Under the pieces are notes generated by a model. It saw only the letters and a program-made list of their open reading frames with translations, did not search any database and was not told the DNA's origin. DNA of 64,000 bases, taken from NCBI RefSeq assembly GCF_019243775.1, contig NZ_CP069157.1:3750729-3814728 (forward strand), written 5' to 3'. The position numbers and the translations under genes were made by a program. Shown here in pieces: positions 8,807 through 20,007 of the stretch (positions are counted from its first letter, which is position 1; each line of letters starts with the position of its first letter). Source of the DNA: Morganella morganii. GTDB taxonomy: Bacteria > Pseudomonadota > Gammaproteobacteria > Enterobacterales > Enterobacteriaceae.

Positions 8807-9736
8807 TCACCGGCGGAACATCACACCGGTGACAGCACGGCTTATCCACAGTGTCAGAGCGACACAAACCGCAGTTATAATCCATAACTCAGTCTCCCCG
8901 AAGTGCCGGAAACTGTTGGTGAGTAATACCATATAAACCGTTCCGGCGGTGATCGCCGCCATAACCAGAATACTGAGCACGGTACTGAGCAGAACGGAAA
9001 TTACCAGCGGCCTGATCTGCAATATTCCGCCTGCCACCGGGAACCGCTGACGGACAGCAATAAAAACAATACCGCACGAAATCAGCAGACCCGCCGCGGT
9101 GGTATACGCATTATCAGACAGCGGTGCCGGTATGCCGCCGGGGAGGTGCGGTGTTATCACCGCCGTCAGAAATAATGCGATCATCCACATCAGATACACC
9201 ATCCCGCAACTGAACAACAGTGCGTAAATATCCGGAGTTTTTCCGTCCGGGATAACTGCAGGATGGCTGACTTTAAGATAATATTTCGCCACCAGACGGG
9301 TCGCGATACCCAGTAATACAAATGAGATCAGGTACAGGCCAATATCTGCGGTTTTGACCAGCAGAATAACGTCAGCAAACTCCGCTTTCTCCGCAATCAT
9401 TGTCGCCATCAGATGACTGAGCCATTCCGCTTTGAGGCTGCCGAGGATCATGTTTGCTGTATACAGAAAGAGAGTAAGACCGATAACTGCCAGAACAGTT
9501 TTACGATTCAGTTGTGTTATCCGGTAATGATAAAAAAATAATGATGTCAGAGTAAAAAGCCCGGTCAGCTGAATCAGCTGAAAAGCAAATACTTTTGACA
9601 AATAGGCCGCTAATGATAATTCAGGATAGCGGACACTGACATCCGGGTAAGAAACCAGGATCAGCGAACCACTCAGAATAAGTGCATAGGCCAGTACAAA
9701 TAATAGCGGTAACCGGAAAACAGTGGTCGGGTTCAT
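8807..9736 (-). CDS. Unknown integral membrane protein
   Basis: I do not recognise this 309-residue protein. It is highly hydrophobic with about seven or eight predicted membrane spans (for example LPLLFVLAYALILSGSLI and LVISVLLSTVLSILVMA) and no obvious enzymatic or transport signature. The start at 9736 is preceded by AAAGGAA at good distance; the longer frame upstream adds a charged, implausible N-terminus. It stands alone between yibQ (convergent) and hldD (divergent), in a place where many enterobacteria have other genes, so it is probably an accessory gene. Confidence 0.75.
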   Translation of the reverse strand: MNPTTVFRLPLLFVLAYALILSGSLILVSYPDVSVRYPELSLAAYLSKVFAFQLIQLTGLFTLTSLFFYHYRITQLNRKTVLAVIGLTLFLYTANMILGSLKAEWLSHLMATMIAEKAEFADVILLVKTADIGLYLISFVLLGIATRLVAKYYLKVSHPAVIPDGKTPDIYALLFSCGMVYLMWMIALFLTAVITPHLPGGIPAPLSDNAYTTAAGLLISCGIVFIAVRQRFPVAGGILQIRPLVISVLLSTVLSILVMAAITAGTVYMVLLTNSFRHFGETELWIITAVCVALTLWISRAVTGVMFRR

Positions 9737-9961
9737 GCATATTCCTTTAAAGTCCGGAGACACTGTCCGGCCGGATAACATAATAAGATAACGTAATAAA
9801 TAGTGTTCACGGTATAACAGATCATCAGCGGAAAACAACCCGGTAACACGGGAGATCTTCCTGCCGCTGCAATTTTTCATCCACGTCAGACCCCCTTCAA
9901 TGCTATGATAAAAGCAGTGATTTTTTCATTTTCTTGAATGAACCGAACAGAGGAATGCGTG

Positions 9962-10900
9962 ATGATTATTGTCACCGGCGGTGCCGGATTTATCGGCAGC
10001 AATATTGTAAAAGCACTGAATGATGACGGTTACACTGATATTTTAGTCGTGGATAACCTGAAAGACGGCACCAAATTTGTCAATCTGGTCGATCTGAATA
10101 TCGCCGATTACATGGATAAAGAAGATTTTATCGCCGGTATTGTGGCCGGGGATGATTTCGGGGATGTCGAGGCTGTATTCCATGAAGGTGCCTGCTCATC
10201 CACTACCGAGTGGGACGGTAAGTACATGATGGATAATAACTATCAGTACTCCAAAGAGCTGCTGCATTATTGTCTGGATCGTCAGATCCCGTTCCTGTAT
10301 GCCTCTTCTGCCGCCACCTACGGCGGGCGCAGCGATAACTTTATTGAAGATCGGCAGTACGAAAAACCATTGAATGTGTATGGTTATTCCAAATTCCTGT
10401 TTGATCAGTATGTCCGTGAAATTCTGCCGGAAGCAGAGTCCCAGATCTGCGGTTTCCGTTATTTCAACGTCTACGGCCCGCGTGAAGGCCATAAAGGCAG
10501 CATGGCGAGTGTCGCTTTCCATCTGAATAATCAGATTTTAAACGGCGAAAACCCGAAATTATTCTCCGGCAGTGAAAACTTCCTGCGTGATTTCATCTAT
10601 GTGGGTGATGTGGCAGATGTAAATCTGTGGTTCTGGAAAAATGCCAAATCCGGTATTTTCAACTGCGGTACCGGCCGTGCGGAATCTTTCCAGGCTGTCG
10701 CTGATGCTGTGACCGGTTTCCACAGCGAACGCCAGTGCGCGCTCGATTACATCCCGTTCCCGGAAAAACTGAAAGGCCGCTATCAGGCGTATACCCAGGC
10801 TGACCTGACCAATCTGCGTGCAGCCGGTTACCCGGGTGAGTTCAAAACGGTCGCCGAAGGTGTCCGTGAATATATGGCTTGGTTAAATCAGGGGAATTAA
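9962..10900 (+). CDS. hldD: ADP-L-glycero-D-manno-heptose 6-epimerase HldD
   Basis: HldD makes the heptose nucleotide used to build the LPS inner core. The 312-residue protein has the NAD(P)-binding GGAGFIGSN loop at the N-terminus, [19 protein letters not shown], the ASSAATYGG serine region and the YGYSK catalytic pair, matching E. coli HldD over its length (310 residues). The ATG at 9962 follows GAGG; an in-frame ATG at 9938 is less likely. It starts the hldD-waaF-waaC operon. Confidence 0.97.
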   Translation: MIIVTGGAGFIGSNIVKALNDDGYTDILVVDNLKDGTKFVNLVDLNIADYMDKEDFIAGIVAGDDFGDVEAVFHEGACSSTTEWDGKYMMDNNYQYSKELLHYCLDRQIPFLYASSAATYGGRSDNFIEDRQYEKPLNVYGYSKFLFDQYVREILPEAESQICGFRYFNVYGPREGHKGSMASVAFHLNNQILNGENPKLFSGSENFLRDFIYVGDVADVNLWFWKNAKSGIFNCGTGRAESFQAVADAVTGFHSERQCALDYIPFPEKLKGRYQAYTQADLTNLRAAGYPGEFKTVAEGVREYMAWLNQGN

Positions 10901-10910
10901 TTAAACGCAC

Positions 10911-11972
10911 ATGAAAATTCTGGTGATCGGGCCGTCGTGGGTCGGTGATATGATGATGTCACAAAGCCTTTACCGTACCCTGAAAACACGTTATCCGCAG
11001 GCAACAATTGATGTGATGGCACCCGCGTGGTGCCGTCCGCTGCTGGCAAAAATGCCGGAAGTGGATGAGGCTGTCGCTATGCCGATCGGCCACGGTGCAC
11101 TGGCACTCGGTGAGCGCCGCCGTCTCGGTCATTCCCTGCGTGATAATAAGTATGATCGTGCTTATGTGCTGCCGAACTCGTTAAAATCGGCACTAGTGCC
11201 GTTTTTTGCGAAAATCCCTGTGCGCACCGGCTGGCTGGGCGAAATGCGTTACGGCCTGCTCAACGATCACCGGAAACTCGACAAAGCCGCTTTTCCGCTG
11301 ATGGTGCAGCGTTATGTTGCCCTCGCGTATGATAAAGCGGATGTCCCTGCCGCCGCCGCTCTGCCGCAGCCCCTGCTGTGGCCGAAGCTGGTGGTGCGTG
11401 ATGAGGATATTGCCGAGAGCATGGCTGCGTTTAATATCAGTGATCACCGCCCGGTCGTCGGTTTTTGTCCGGGGGCCGAATTTGGCCCGGCCAAACGCTG
11501 GCCGCATTATCACTACGGTGAATTAGCGAAGAAACTGATTGATGAGCGTGATTTTCAGATAGTCCTGTTCGGCTCAGAAAAAGATCACGCTGCCGGTGAG
11601 GAAATCCTCGCCATGCTCAGTGATGAGCAACGCGAAAACTGTCTGAACCTGGCCGGAAAAACCTCACTGGAACAGGCGGTGAATCTGATCGCCGGTTGTC
11701 ATGCCATTATCACCAATGATTCCGGTCTGATGCATGTGGCTGCCGCACTGGATCGCCCGCTGGTCGCCTTATACGGCCCGAGCAGCCCGGATTTCACGCC
11801 GCCGCTGTCAGAGAAAGCCCGCGTTATCCGCCTGATCACCGGTTATCATAAAGTCCGCAAAGGGGATGCCCATGAGGGCTACCATCAGAGCCTGATTGAT
11901 ATTCAGCCGGAGCAGGTTCTGTCTGAACTGGATGATTTGCTGAAGAGTTCCCCGCCATGCGCCGTGTGTTAA
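10911..11972 (+). CDS. waaF: ADP-heptose:LPS heptosyltransferase II WaaF
   Basis: A GT9-family heptosyltransferase that adds the second heptose to HepI-Kdo2-lipid A on the cytosolic face of the inner membrane. The 353 residues begin KILVIGPSWVGDMMM and contain CPGAEFGPAKRWP and TNDSGLMHVAAAL, the heptose-nucleotide-binding half of GT9 enzymes. It starts ten bases after hldD and overlaps waaC by 16 bases. Confidence 0.96.
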   Translation: MKILVIGPSWVGDMMMSQSLYRTLKTRYPQATIDVMAPAWCRPLLAKMPEVDEAVAMPIGHGALALGERRRLGHSLRDNKYDRAYVLPNSLKSALVPFFAKIPVRTGWLGEMRYGLLNDHRKLDKAAFPLMVQRYVALAYDKADVPAAAALPQPLLWPKLVVRDEDIAESMAAFNISDHRPVVGFCPGAEFGPAKRWPHYHYGELAKKLIDERDFQIVLFGSEKDHAAGEEILAMLSDEQRENCLNLAGKTSLEQAVNLIAGCHAIITNDSGLMHVAAALDRPLVALYGPSSPDFTPPLSEKARVIRLITGYHKVRKGDAHEGYHQSLIDIQPEQVLSELDDLLKSSPPCAVC

Positions 11973-12934
11973 TCGTCAAAACCTCGTCGATGGGGGATGT
12001 GCTGCATACCCTGCCCGCACTGACCGATGCCGTGCAGGTATTCCCGGCTCTCACCTTTGACTGGGTGGTTGAAGAGGGTTTTGCCCAGATCCCGGGCTGG
12101 CACTCTGCTGTTGATCGCGTCATTCCGGTTGCTATCCGCCGCTGGCGGAAAAACTGGTTCCGCCGCGATATCCGTGATGAACGCCGCCGGTTCCGCGACG
12201 CTGTTCAGTCACAGACCTATGATGCGGTGATTGATGCACAGGGGCTGATTAAAAGTGCCCTGCTGGTTACCCGGCTGGCACGCGGCCGCAAACACGGCTA
12301 CGACCGGCACAGTATCCGCGAGCCGCTGGCGAGCTTTTTCTATGATGAGAAACACGCTGTCAGCAAAACACAGCATGCTGTTGAGCGGATCCGTCAGCTT
12401 TTTGCCCTGAGCCTCGGCTATGAAAAACCGCAGACACAGGGTGATTACGCGATTGCCGCCCATTTTCTGAATAACCGTGCGGTATCGCCGGATGCCGTGC
12501 CGTATCTGGTCTGTCTCCACGCCACCACCCGTGATACCAAACACTGGCCGGAATCACACTGGCGGGCGCTGTTTGCCCAGTTGGCTGATACTGATCTGCA
12601 TGTCCGCCTGCCGTGGGGTGCACCGCATGAACAGGAACGGGCACTGCGTCTGGCGGAAGGATTCACCCATGTGCATGTACTGCCGAAATTATCACTGGCG
12701 GATGTGGCGGCAGAAATTGCCGGTGCGGAAGGGGTGATTTCAGTCGATACCGGGCTGAGCCACCTGACGGCCGCGCTGGATAAACCCAATATCACCCTGT
12801 ACGGCCCGACGGACCCGGGGCTGATCGGTGGTTACGGTAAGGGGCAGTTTGCCCTGACATCAAAGGACGGGGATTTATCCTCTGTCAGTGCGGATGATGT
12901 GCTCGCCGCCATGGCAGAGCACATGCCGCGTTAA
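11957..12934 (+). CDS. waaC: LPS heptosyltransferase I WaaC
   Basis: WaaC transfers the first heptose onto Kdo2-lipid A. The 325-residue GT9 protein starts MRRVLIVKTSSMGDVLHTLP and carries LHATTRDTKHWP and VDTGLSHLTAALDKP. It overlaps the end of waaF, so the two are coupled. Its stop is two bases from the convergent wabN stop, leaving no room for a separate terminator hairpin. Confidence 0.96.
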   Translation: MRRVLIVKTSSMGDVLHTLPALTDAVQVFPALTFDWVVEEGFAQIPGWHSAVDRVIPVAIRRWRKNWFRRDIRDERRRFRDAVQSQTYDAVIDAQGLIKSALLVTRLARGRKHGYDRHSIREPLASFFYDEKHAVSKTQHAVERIRQLFALSLGYEKPQTQGDYAIAAHFLNNRAVSPDAVPYLVCLHATTRDTKHWPESHWRALFAQLADTDLHVRLPWGAPHEQERALRLAEGFTHVHVLPKLSLADVAAEIAGAEGVISVDTGLSHLTAALDKPNITLYGPTDPGLIGGYGKGQFALTSKDGDLSSVSADDVLAAMAEHMPR

Positions 12935-12936
12935 GA

Positions 12937-13914
12937 TTATGATGCGTGACGCTGTGCGAGTTTGCGCTGATAAAACTCCGCCAGCGTCATCCCTTCCGCC
13001 CGCTGGGCGATATACGCAAACAGTTGCTCCAGATCATCATACAGTGCATCAATCGCCGCCTCATCCCTGAATGTCGGGCTGCCGCCCGGCATAAATTCGG
13101 ATGAATGCAGCATAAATTCAATGTGAGAGTTTCCCTGCGCCAGACAGGCATCCACCACCTGCTGCATCTGTGCCAGATTCCCGCCTTTCGGCCGCAGCCA
13201 GTTCACGGACGGCGAGCGTTTTTTGCCGCGTAACTTATCATAAAACTGTTTCAGGCCGTTCATCAGCGGGGAATGGCGGAACTGTACGCTCATCGGTACC
13301 TGTAACAGCGCTGAATCCCCGGGACGGCGGATATCATTCAGATCCATAAAATACGCTTCAGACGGAAAATTCAGGTAATTGGTGCCGCCGTTACCGATGG
13401 GTGCCGGTGCTCCCGGAGTATATGCCCAGTTCACCCGTGGTGTCACAGAGCAGTCTGTCTGATAACCAAATTCTGCCAGCAAACGGGCATATTTTTCATT
13501 GAATGCCCAGCGGCCCGCGCGGTGGCTGAGCATTTTAGTCTGTAATTTATCTTCCAGCAGCGATGTCATGACGTTAACTTTTTCTTTCATCACATCATCA
13601 GGGTATTCAATCAGGTAAGGCTGGAAGCGATCATCGTCTGACGTCAGTGCCTTCAGCGGCGGGCTGTTCCAGGCATGCAGATGCATGCCGATCTCCCCGG
13701 TCTGCCGGGCAATCACATCCTGCGCAAATTCAATATAGGCATCATCCGTTGCCATTTCATAGTTGGTCAGCCAGACCGGCTTAAAGCTGTATTTCTCGCA
13801 CAATGCCTGAAAGCGCGGTAAAAACCGGGTATTCTGCGTGGTGATCACCGGACCGGATTCCCAGAGGTTATCCCCTTCCGTATCAAGGGTAATGATAAAA
13901 GCGGGTTTCGCCAT
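12937..13914 (-). CDS. wabN: LPS core GlcNAc deacetylase WabN
   Basis: A 325-residue polysaccharide-deacetylase-like protein starting AKPAFIITLDTEGDN. The likely metal/acid residues are Asp11, the histidines in MHLHAW (78 and 80) and His131 in SHRAGRWAF. In Klebsiella and Serratia, WabN removes the acetyl group from the core GlcNAc added by WabH, giving glucosamine. Here it sits directly downstream of a wabH-like gene in the same order. GAGGAGC precedes the ATG at 13914. The assignment rests on family plus context; substrate is inferred. Confidence 0.82.
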   Translation of the reverse strand: MAKPAFIITLDTEGDNLWESGPVITTQNTRFLPRFQALCEKYSFKPVWLTNYEMATDDAYIEFAQDVIARQTGEIGMHLHAWNSPPLKALTSDDDRFQPYLIEYPDDVMKEKVNVMTSLLEDKLQTKMLSHRAGRWAFNEKYARLLAEFGYQTDCSVTPRVNWAYTPGAPAPIGNGGTNYLNFPSEAYFMDLNDIRRPGDSALLQVPMSVQFRHSPLMNGLKQFYDKLRGKKRSPSVNWLRPKGGNLAQMQQVVDACLAQGNSHIEFMLHSSEFMPGGSPTFRDEAAIDALYDDLEQLFAYIAQRAEGMTLAEFYQRKLAQRHAS

Positions 13915-13925
13915 AGTTGTGCTCC

Positions 13926-15047
13926 TCACGCGTGTGTTGACGGGACTGGCTGAATTAAATCACAGTACTGGCTGACAATCGTCTGCTGCTCAAATTTCTG
14001 ATACATCTCAGGGGTGATCACCGGCGGGTGTTCATAAACCAGACGGATTTTTTCCGCCAGACTCACCGGTGTCATATCTGAAAGATACGCTGCCAGTTCG
14101 CCGGTCATGATCTCGCCGATTCCTCCCGGGCAATGGGTACTGACCACCGGTGTGCCGCAGATCAGTGATTCGATCAGAACAGAAGAAAGTCCTTCACTGT
14201 CAGAGCTTAATACCACAGCTTTCGCACCTCGGATAATCGGCATCGGTTTTGACTGAAAACCGATAAATTCCACCCTCTCTTCCAGCCCCAGTTCAGCTAC
14301 CTGGTTTTTCAGTGTTTGTGTGGCAGACTGGCTGCCCTGTCCCGCCAGCAGCAGTTTGCACGGCAGATTAGCCAGTGCAAACGCGGTCAGTAACCGATCC
14401 TGCCGTTTCACCTCATGAAAACGCCCGAGGTGAACCATGTAATCCTGCCCCTGGTACGGGTTATCTTTCTGCGACTGGTACTGAATATCCGCAACATCAA
14501 ACGGGTTATAAATGGTCACGCACTGCTGCGGCGTCACGCCTACGTTTTCACACAGATCCCGGCACACCGCACCGGAGACGCCAATAATATTCCGTCCGTT
14601 ATACACCCGGCGGATTTTTTCCTGTTTCAGACGGCGGCGAAGGCCGGTTTTATTGCCGAGATAACTGGCTGAAAACATGCCGTGGAGGCAGAACCAGACA
14701 TTCAGCCCGGTCAGTGCCTGTGATGCGGCGACAATACGGTCAGTTTTATGCAGATTGGACACCACCAGTACCGGTTTACCTTTGCGGGCAAACAGATCAG
14801 ATAAGAAAGCATCCATTTTTCCGGCACGGCGCCGGATTTCAGTCTGGCGGTGGAACAAGCCACGGTAAGTATCCGCAGAGACCTGATAATCCACCCCTTC
14901 CGGGATATCATAATCGCGGGTATTGCTGAGAGATAACAGAGTGACATCATAACCGGTCAGAACCAGCCCGTGGCTCAGGCTCAGCACCACCCGTTCAGCA
15001 CCGCCGCCCGGTAAACCGTCAATAATAAATAAAATATGCTGTTTCAT
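13926..15047 (-). CDS. wabH: GT4 glycosyltransferase, WabH-like (core GlcNAc transferase)
   Basis: This 373-residue GT4 glycosyltransferase has an N-terminal acceptor domain (FIIDGLPGGGAERVV) and the nucleotide-sugar domain with HLGRFHEVKRQDRLL and SSDSEGLSSVLIESL (the E-x7-E region). In Klebsiella-type cores WabH adds GlcNAc to the GalA placed by WabG. Position between wabN and wabG supports this. The start at 15047 overlaps the wabG stop (TAATG). A different donor sugar cannot be excluded. Confidence 0.8.
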   Translation of the reverse strand: MKQHILFIIDGLPGGGAERVVLSLSHGLVLTGYDVTLLSLSNTRDYDIPEGVDYQVSADTYRGLFHRQTEIRRRAGKMDAFLSDLFARKGKPVLVVSNLHKTDRIVAASQALTGLNVWFCLHGMFSASYLGNKTGLRRRLKQEKIRRVYNGRNIIGVSGAVCRDLCENVGVTPQQCVTIYNPFDVADIQYQSQKDNPYQGQDYMVHLGRFHEVKRQDRLLTAFALANLPCKLLLAGQGSQSATQTLKNQVAELGLEERVEFIGFQSKPMPIIRGAKAVVLSSDSEGLSSVLIESLICGTPVVSTHCPGGIGEIMTGELAAYLSDMTPVSLAEKIRLVYEHPPVITPEMYQKFEQQTIVSQYCDLIQPVPSTHA

Positions 15048-16174
15048 TATGCCAGGACCCGCCCGTAGAGATCGATAAGCTGCTGTGATAACGCCGCCGG
15101 TGTATAAGGTAAAACCCGCTGCCGTGCACATTCAGACATCCGGCTGCTCAGGTGATCACAGGGCAGTTGCGAGACCGCCTCTGCCAGACCGCCAATATCC
15201 AGCGCATCACAGACAAAACCCTCTTCACCCTGTGAGATAAATTCCGCCCCGCCGCAGGTGGTACTGGTGATCACCGGCAGTGCGCAGGCCATCGCCTCGG
15301 GTACCACATTCGGGAACGGATCATACAGTGTCGGCAGCAGCAGCCCGTCACTCATCTGATAAAACGGCAGTGTCTGTTTCTGCATACCCGCAAAACGGAT
15401 GCGATCCGCACAACCCAGGGATGCTGCCAGCTGTCGATATTTTTTTTCTGCCTTATCCTGACCGACCACCAGCAGATACGCATCATTGCGGCTGACCGCC
15501 ATAATCGCCGCCGCCAGTCCTTTGCGTTCAAACCCGGAACCGACATACACCAGACATTTTGCCGCCGCCGGGATCTGATAAGTCTGCCGGAGCGCGAGAC
15601 GCTCTGATTCCGGCAGCGGATGGAACTTTTCAGAATCAATCCCGTTATAGATGACGGTTATTTGCGACTCTGACAAACCAAAGTCTTCCATCACCTCTTT
15701 TTTTACCATTTCCGAATTACAAATCACCTGCTTAAAGTGCGGATCATGGTACATCTCCTGCTCCGCCTTCATCACATAACGGTGGTACGGCGAGGCAAAC
15801 AACAGTTTTGCCCGCCAGGCGGGCAGTACCCGCGCCCGCTGTAACAGCCAGCGGCGGTGCACACCGTCCCCGGCCCGGAAAATATCACAGCCGGCAATGC
15901 GTTCATGGCTCTGAACAATATCAAATTTTTCATTCTGCCAGCAGGCACGGGCAGCGTTGGCAAATCCCCGCTCACGGCTGATCCGTCCCCATTTCGGCGG
16001 ATTCACCACATGAATATGCCAGCCGGGAGCCGCAGCACCCTGCCAGGAACGGGTGATAACATTCAGCTCCAGATTCCGGTTATCCAGTGCTTCCAGCGCC
16101 CGGGATACAAAACGCTCCGCGCCGCCGTCCGGGCGGTATTTCTGACGAACAATCGCCAGACGCATATTTTTCAT
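15047..16174 (-). CDS. wabG: GT4 glycosyltransferase WabG (core galacturonic acid transferase)
   Basis: WabG transfers galacturonic acid to HepII of the inner core, a step known to matter for outer-membrane integrity in Klebsiella. The 375-residue protein starts with MRLAIVRQKYRPDGGAERFV and contains YVGSGFERKGL and PTLYDPFPNVVPEAMACALP, strong GT4 signatures seen in WabG/WaaG relatives. GGAGATATTT precedes the ATG. The start overlaps the waaQ stop by four bases, so waaQ-wabG-wabH-wabN form one leftward operon. WaaG-type glucosyl transfer is the main alternative. Confidence 0.85.
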   Translation of the reverse strand: MKNMRLAIVRQKYRPDGGAERFVSRALEALDNRNLELNVITRSWQGAAAPGWHIHVVNPPKWGRISRERGFANAARACWQNEKFDIVQSHERIAGCDIFRAGDGVHRRWLLQRARVLPAWRAKLLFASPYHRYVMKAEQEMYHDPHFKQVICNSEMVKKEVMEDFGLSESQITVIYNGIDSEKFHPLPESERLALRQTYQIPAAAKCLVYVGSGFERKGLAAAIMAVSRNDAYLLVVGQDKAEKKYRQLAASLGCADRIRFAGMQKQTLPFYQMSDGLLLPTLYDPFPNVVPEAMACALPVITSTTCGGAEFISQGEEGFVCDALDIGGLAEAVSQLPCDHLSSRMSECARQRVLPYTPAALSQQLIDLYGRVLA

Positions 16175-17244
16175 AAATATCTCCGTGCCGCGGTAATCAC
16201 TGCGTCTGCCGGAATCGGACTCAGGTAACGTTCGTCCGTCCTTGTGTCCACGTCATCCGGGTCCGGCTGTTCCCCGTAATCCGATGCTTTAATAATTTCA
16301 CCGGTTGCCTGCCACGGCGACCAGAACACCAGTTTCGTCGGGCCGAACAGAGCCACCATCGGCGTTTGCAGGGCGGCAGCCATGTGCATCGGCACAGAAT
16401 CCACACCGATAAACAGTTTTGCACGATCAATCAGTGCCGCGAGCTGCGGCAACGTCAGTTCTCCGGCAACGGACACAATTTTTCCGTCGGCAACAGCCTG
16501 CTGACAGGGCGCAAGAATAGATTCAATCATCGCTTTTTCGCGCGGATCCGGCCCGCTGCTGAGCACAATCTGGTGCCCGTCATCCGCCAGTGTGCGGATA
16601 ACCTCACTCATCTTGTCGTCATCCCAGCATTTATAGAACCAGCGGGATGTCGGCTGTACCACAATATAGTCACCGGTCACCTGTTTGCGCTGCAAAAGCT
16701 GTTCAGTCTTCTGCCGGTCTTCCTCTGAACAGGCCATGGTGACATGGTTATCAGTCACCGGCAGATTCAGCGGGGTTAATCCGTTAAGATTCTGCTCCAC
16801 CGTATGCATGGTCAGTTCCTGTGAGGTATCTGCCAGCAGGGTGTAACATTTTTTCCAGAAAATACTCTGCCGTTTCCGCAGATCCAGCCCGATACGGATA
16901 CGGGCACCGGTGAAACGGGTCACAATCGCGCTGTACCACTGATCAGCCAGATTCACCACGAGGTCATAACGGCGGCGGCGCAGTGATTTCAGTAAATGCC
17001 ACTCATGCCCGATACGTTTGCAGGTTCCCTCTTTACGCCAGGCTCTGTCCATGGCAAAAATATGGCTGATGCCGGGATGGCGGCTGAGCATCGGTGCTGT
17101 TTCCTGATACAGCAGGACATCAACCTCAGCATCCGGGTAATTCGCTTTCAGAGTATTAATCACCGGCGTTATCAGCAGCATATCGCCGTGATGACGGAGT
17201 TTTATTACTAAAATACGCTGTACCGGCGCTGATGCTGTTTGCAT
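16171..17244 (-). CDS. waaQ: LPS heptosyltransferase III WaaQ
   Basis: WaaQ adds the side-branch HepIII to HepII of the inner core. The 357-residue GT9 protein has ILVIKLRHHGDMLLITPV at the N-terminus and VQPTSRWFYKCWDDDKM and GVDSVPMHMAAAL in the donor domain; the tryptophan-rich SRWFYKCW stretch is characteristic of WaaQ. It is first in the leftward core operon. I searched the upstream 220 bases for the RfaH ops element and found no good match. Confidence 0.94.
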   Translation of the reverse strand: MQTASAPVQRILVIKLRHHGDMLLITPVINTLKANYPDAEVDVLLYQETAPMLSRHPGISHIFAMDRAWRKEGTCKRIGHEWHLLKSLRRRRYDLVVNLADQWYSAIVTRFTGARIRIGLDLRKRQSIFWKKCYTLLADTSQELTMHTVEQNLNGLTPLNLPVTDNHVTMACSEEDRQKTEQLLQRKQVTGDYIVVQPTSRWFYKCWDDDKMSEVIRTLADDGHQIVLSSGPDPREKAMIESILAPCQQAVADGKIVSVAGELTLPQLAALIDRAKLFIGVDSVPMHMAAALQTPMVALFGPTKLVFWSPWQATGEIIKASDYGEQPDPDDVDTRTDERYLSPIPADAVITAARRYL

Positions 17245-17468
17245 AAGAGTTCCATTTGGGTCAGACAGAAATCAGGGAATAAGGTGTATCAATCTCTGAG
17301 GCACAGATTACCACAAATCGTTCCCGGCAGTATTAACAGATAGCGCAGTGTGTTGTGCCGGGCAGCGGGGATCCCGCCGTCAGCGACGCCGGGTTTATGC
17401 TTTTTAATGCGCTATTCGTGTTAGTTTTATGCTACTATTGCCGCAATCTTATCTGCGAAACTGATAAA

Positions 17469-18745
17469 ATGTTACTGCGTGTATACCAGGTTCTGCTTTA
17501 CCTGATCCAACCTCTTATCTGGTTACGTCTGTTATGGCGCAGCCGCCGCTCCCCGGCCTACCGCAGACGCTGGGGCGAACGTTATGGTTTCTGTAAAGGA
17601 AAAACCGGCACCGGCGGTATCATCCTGCACTCGGTTTCTGTCGGCGAAACACTCGCCGCAGTGCCGCTGGTCCGAGCATTGCGCCACCATTATCCGACGT
17701 TACCTATCACTGTCACCACTATGACACCGACCGGCTCAGAGCGGGTTTTATCAGCATTAGGTGATGATGTTTATCACGTCTATCTGCCTTACGACTTGCC
17801 GGGGTCAATGAAACGGTTTTTCAATACTGTTCAGCCGAAACTGGTGATCGTGATGGAAACCGAACTGTGGCCAAACATGATAACCGAGCTGCACCGCCGG
17901 AAAATTCCGCTGGTGATCGCCAATGCCCGCCTGTCAGCGCGCTCGGCCGCCGGTTATAAGAAAGCAGGCAGTTTCGTAAAAACCATCCTGAACCGGATCA
18001 CCCTGGTGGCCGCGCAGAATCAGGAAGACGGGGAACGCTTTATTGAGCTCGGCCTGCGCCGCCAGCAACTGCATGTGACCGGCAGCCTGAAGTTCGATAT
18101 TTCTGTCACACCGGAACTGGCCGCCAAAGCCGTCACACTGCGCCGTCAGTGGGCTGCCCGCCGTCCGGTCTGGATCGCAACCAGCACTCATGAAGGCGAA
18201 GAGGAAATTATCCTCAGTGCCCATAAAACCCTGCTGAACCACTTTCCGAACCTGCTGCTGATCCTGGTGCCGCGCCATCCGGAACGGTTTGCCAAAGCAA
18301 GGGAACTGACCGAAAAAGCCGGTCTGACCTACGTCATGCGCAGCAGCAACACGATTCCTTCACCGGAAACACAGGTGGTGGTCGGAGACACTATGGGTGA
18401 ACTGATGCTGCTGTACGGACTGGCAGATATCGCGTTTGTCGGCGGCAGCCTGGTTGAACGCGGCGGACATAACCCGCTGGAAGCTGCCGCGCACGCCCTG
18501 CCGGTACTGATGGGACCGCACACCTTCAACTTCAAAAATATCTGCGGCAAATTACAGCAGGCCGATGCCCTGCTGACAGTCACCGATGAACAGAGTCTGA
18601 GTGACGCTGTCAGTAATCTGCTCAATGATGAGGATTACCGGCTGTACTGCGGACGGCACGCCGCTGAGGTACTTCATGAAAATCAGGGCGCACTGCACCG
18701 TCTGATGCAACTGCTCGGGCCTTATCTGCCACCGCGGAGCCACTG

Positions 18746-18746
<1 letters not shown>
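17469..18746 (+). CDS. waaA: 3-deoxy-D-manno-octulosonic acid transferase WaaA (KdtA)
   Basis: WaaA adds Kdo residues to lipid IVA, an essential early LPS step at the inner membrane. The 425 residues equal the E. coli length. They include an N-terminal membrane anchor ([15 protein letters not shown]), [38 protein letters not shown] and [18 protein letters not shown] chose ATG 17469 by this match; an open frame extends 114 bases upstream without similarity. It overlaps waaE by one base and starts a waaA-waaE-coaD operon divergent from waaQ. Confidence 0.96.

Positions 18747-20007
<1,261 letters not shown>

Noticed and set aside
17245..17468. RfaH ops/JUMPstart element before waaQ
   Set aside because: No match to GGCGGTAGC on either strand in this interval.
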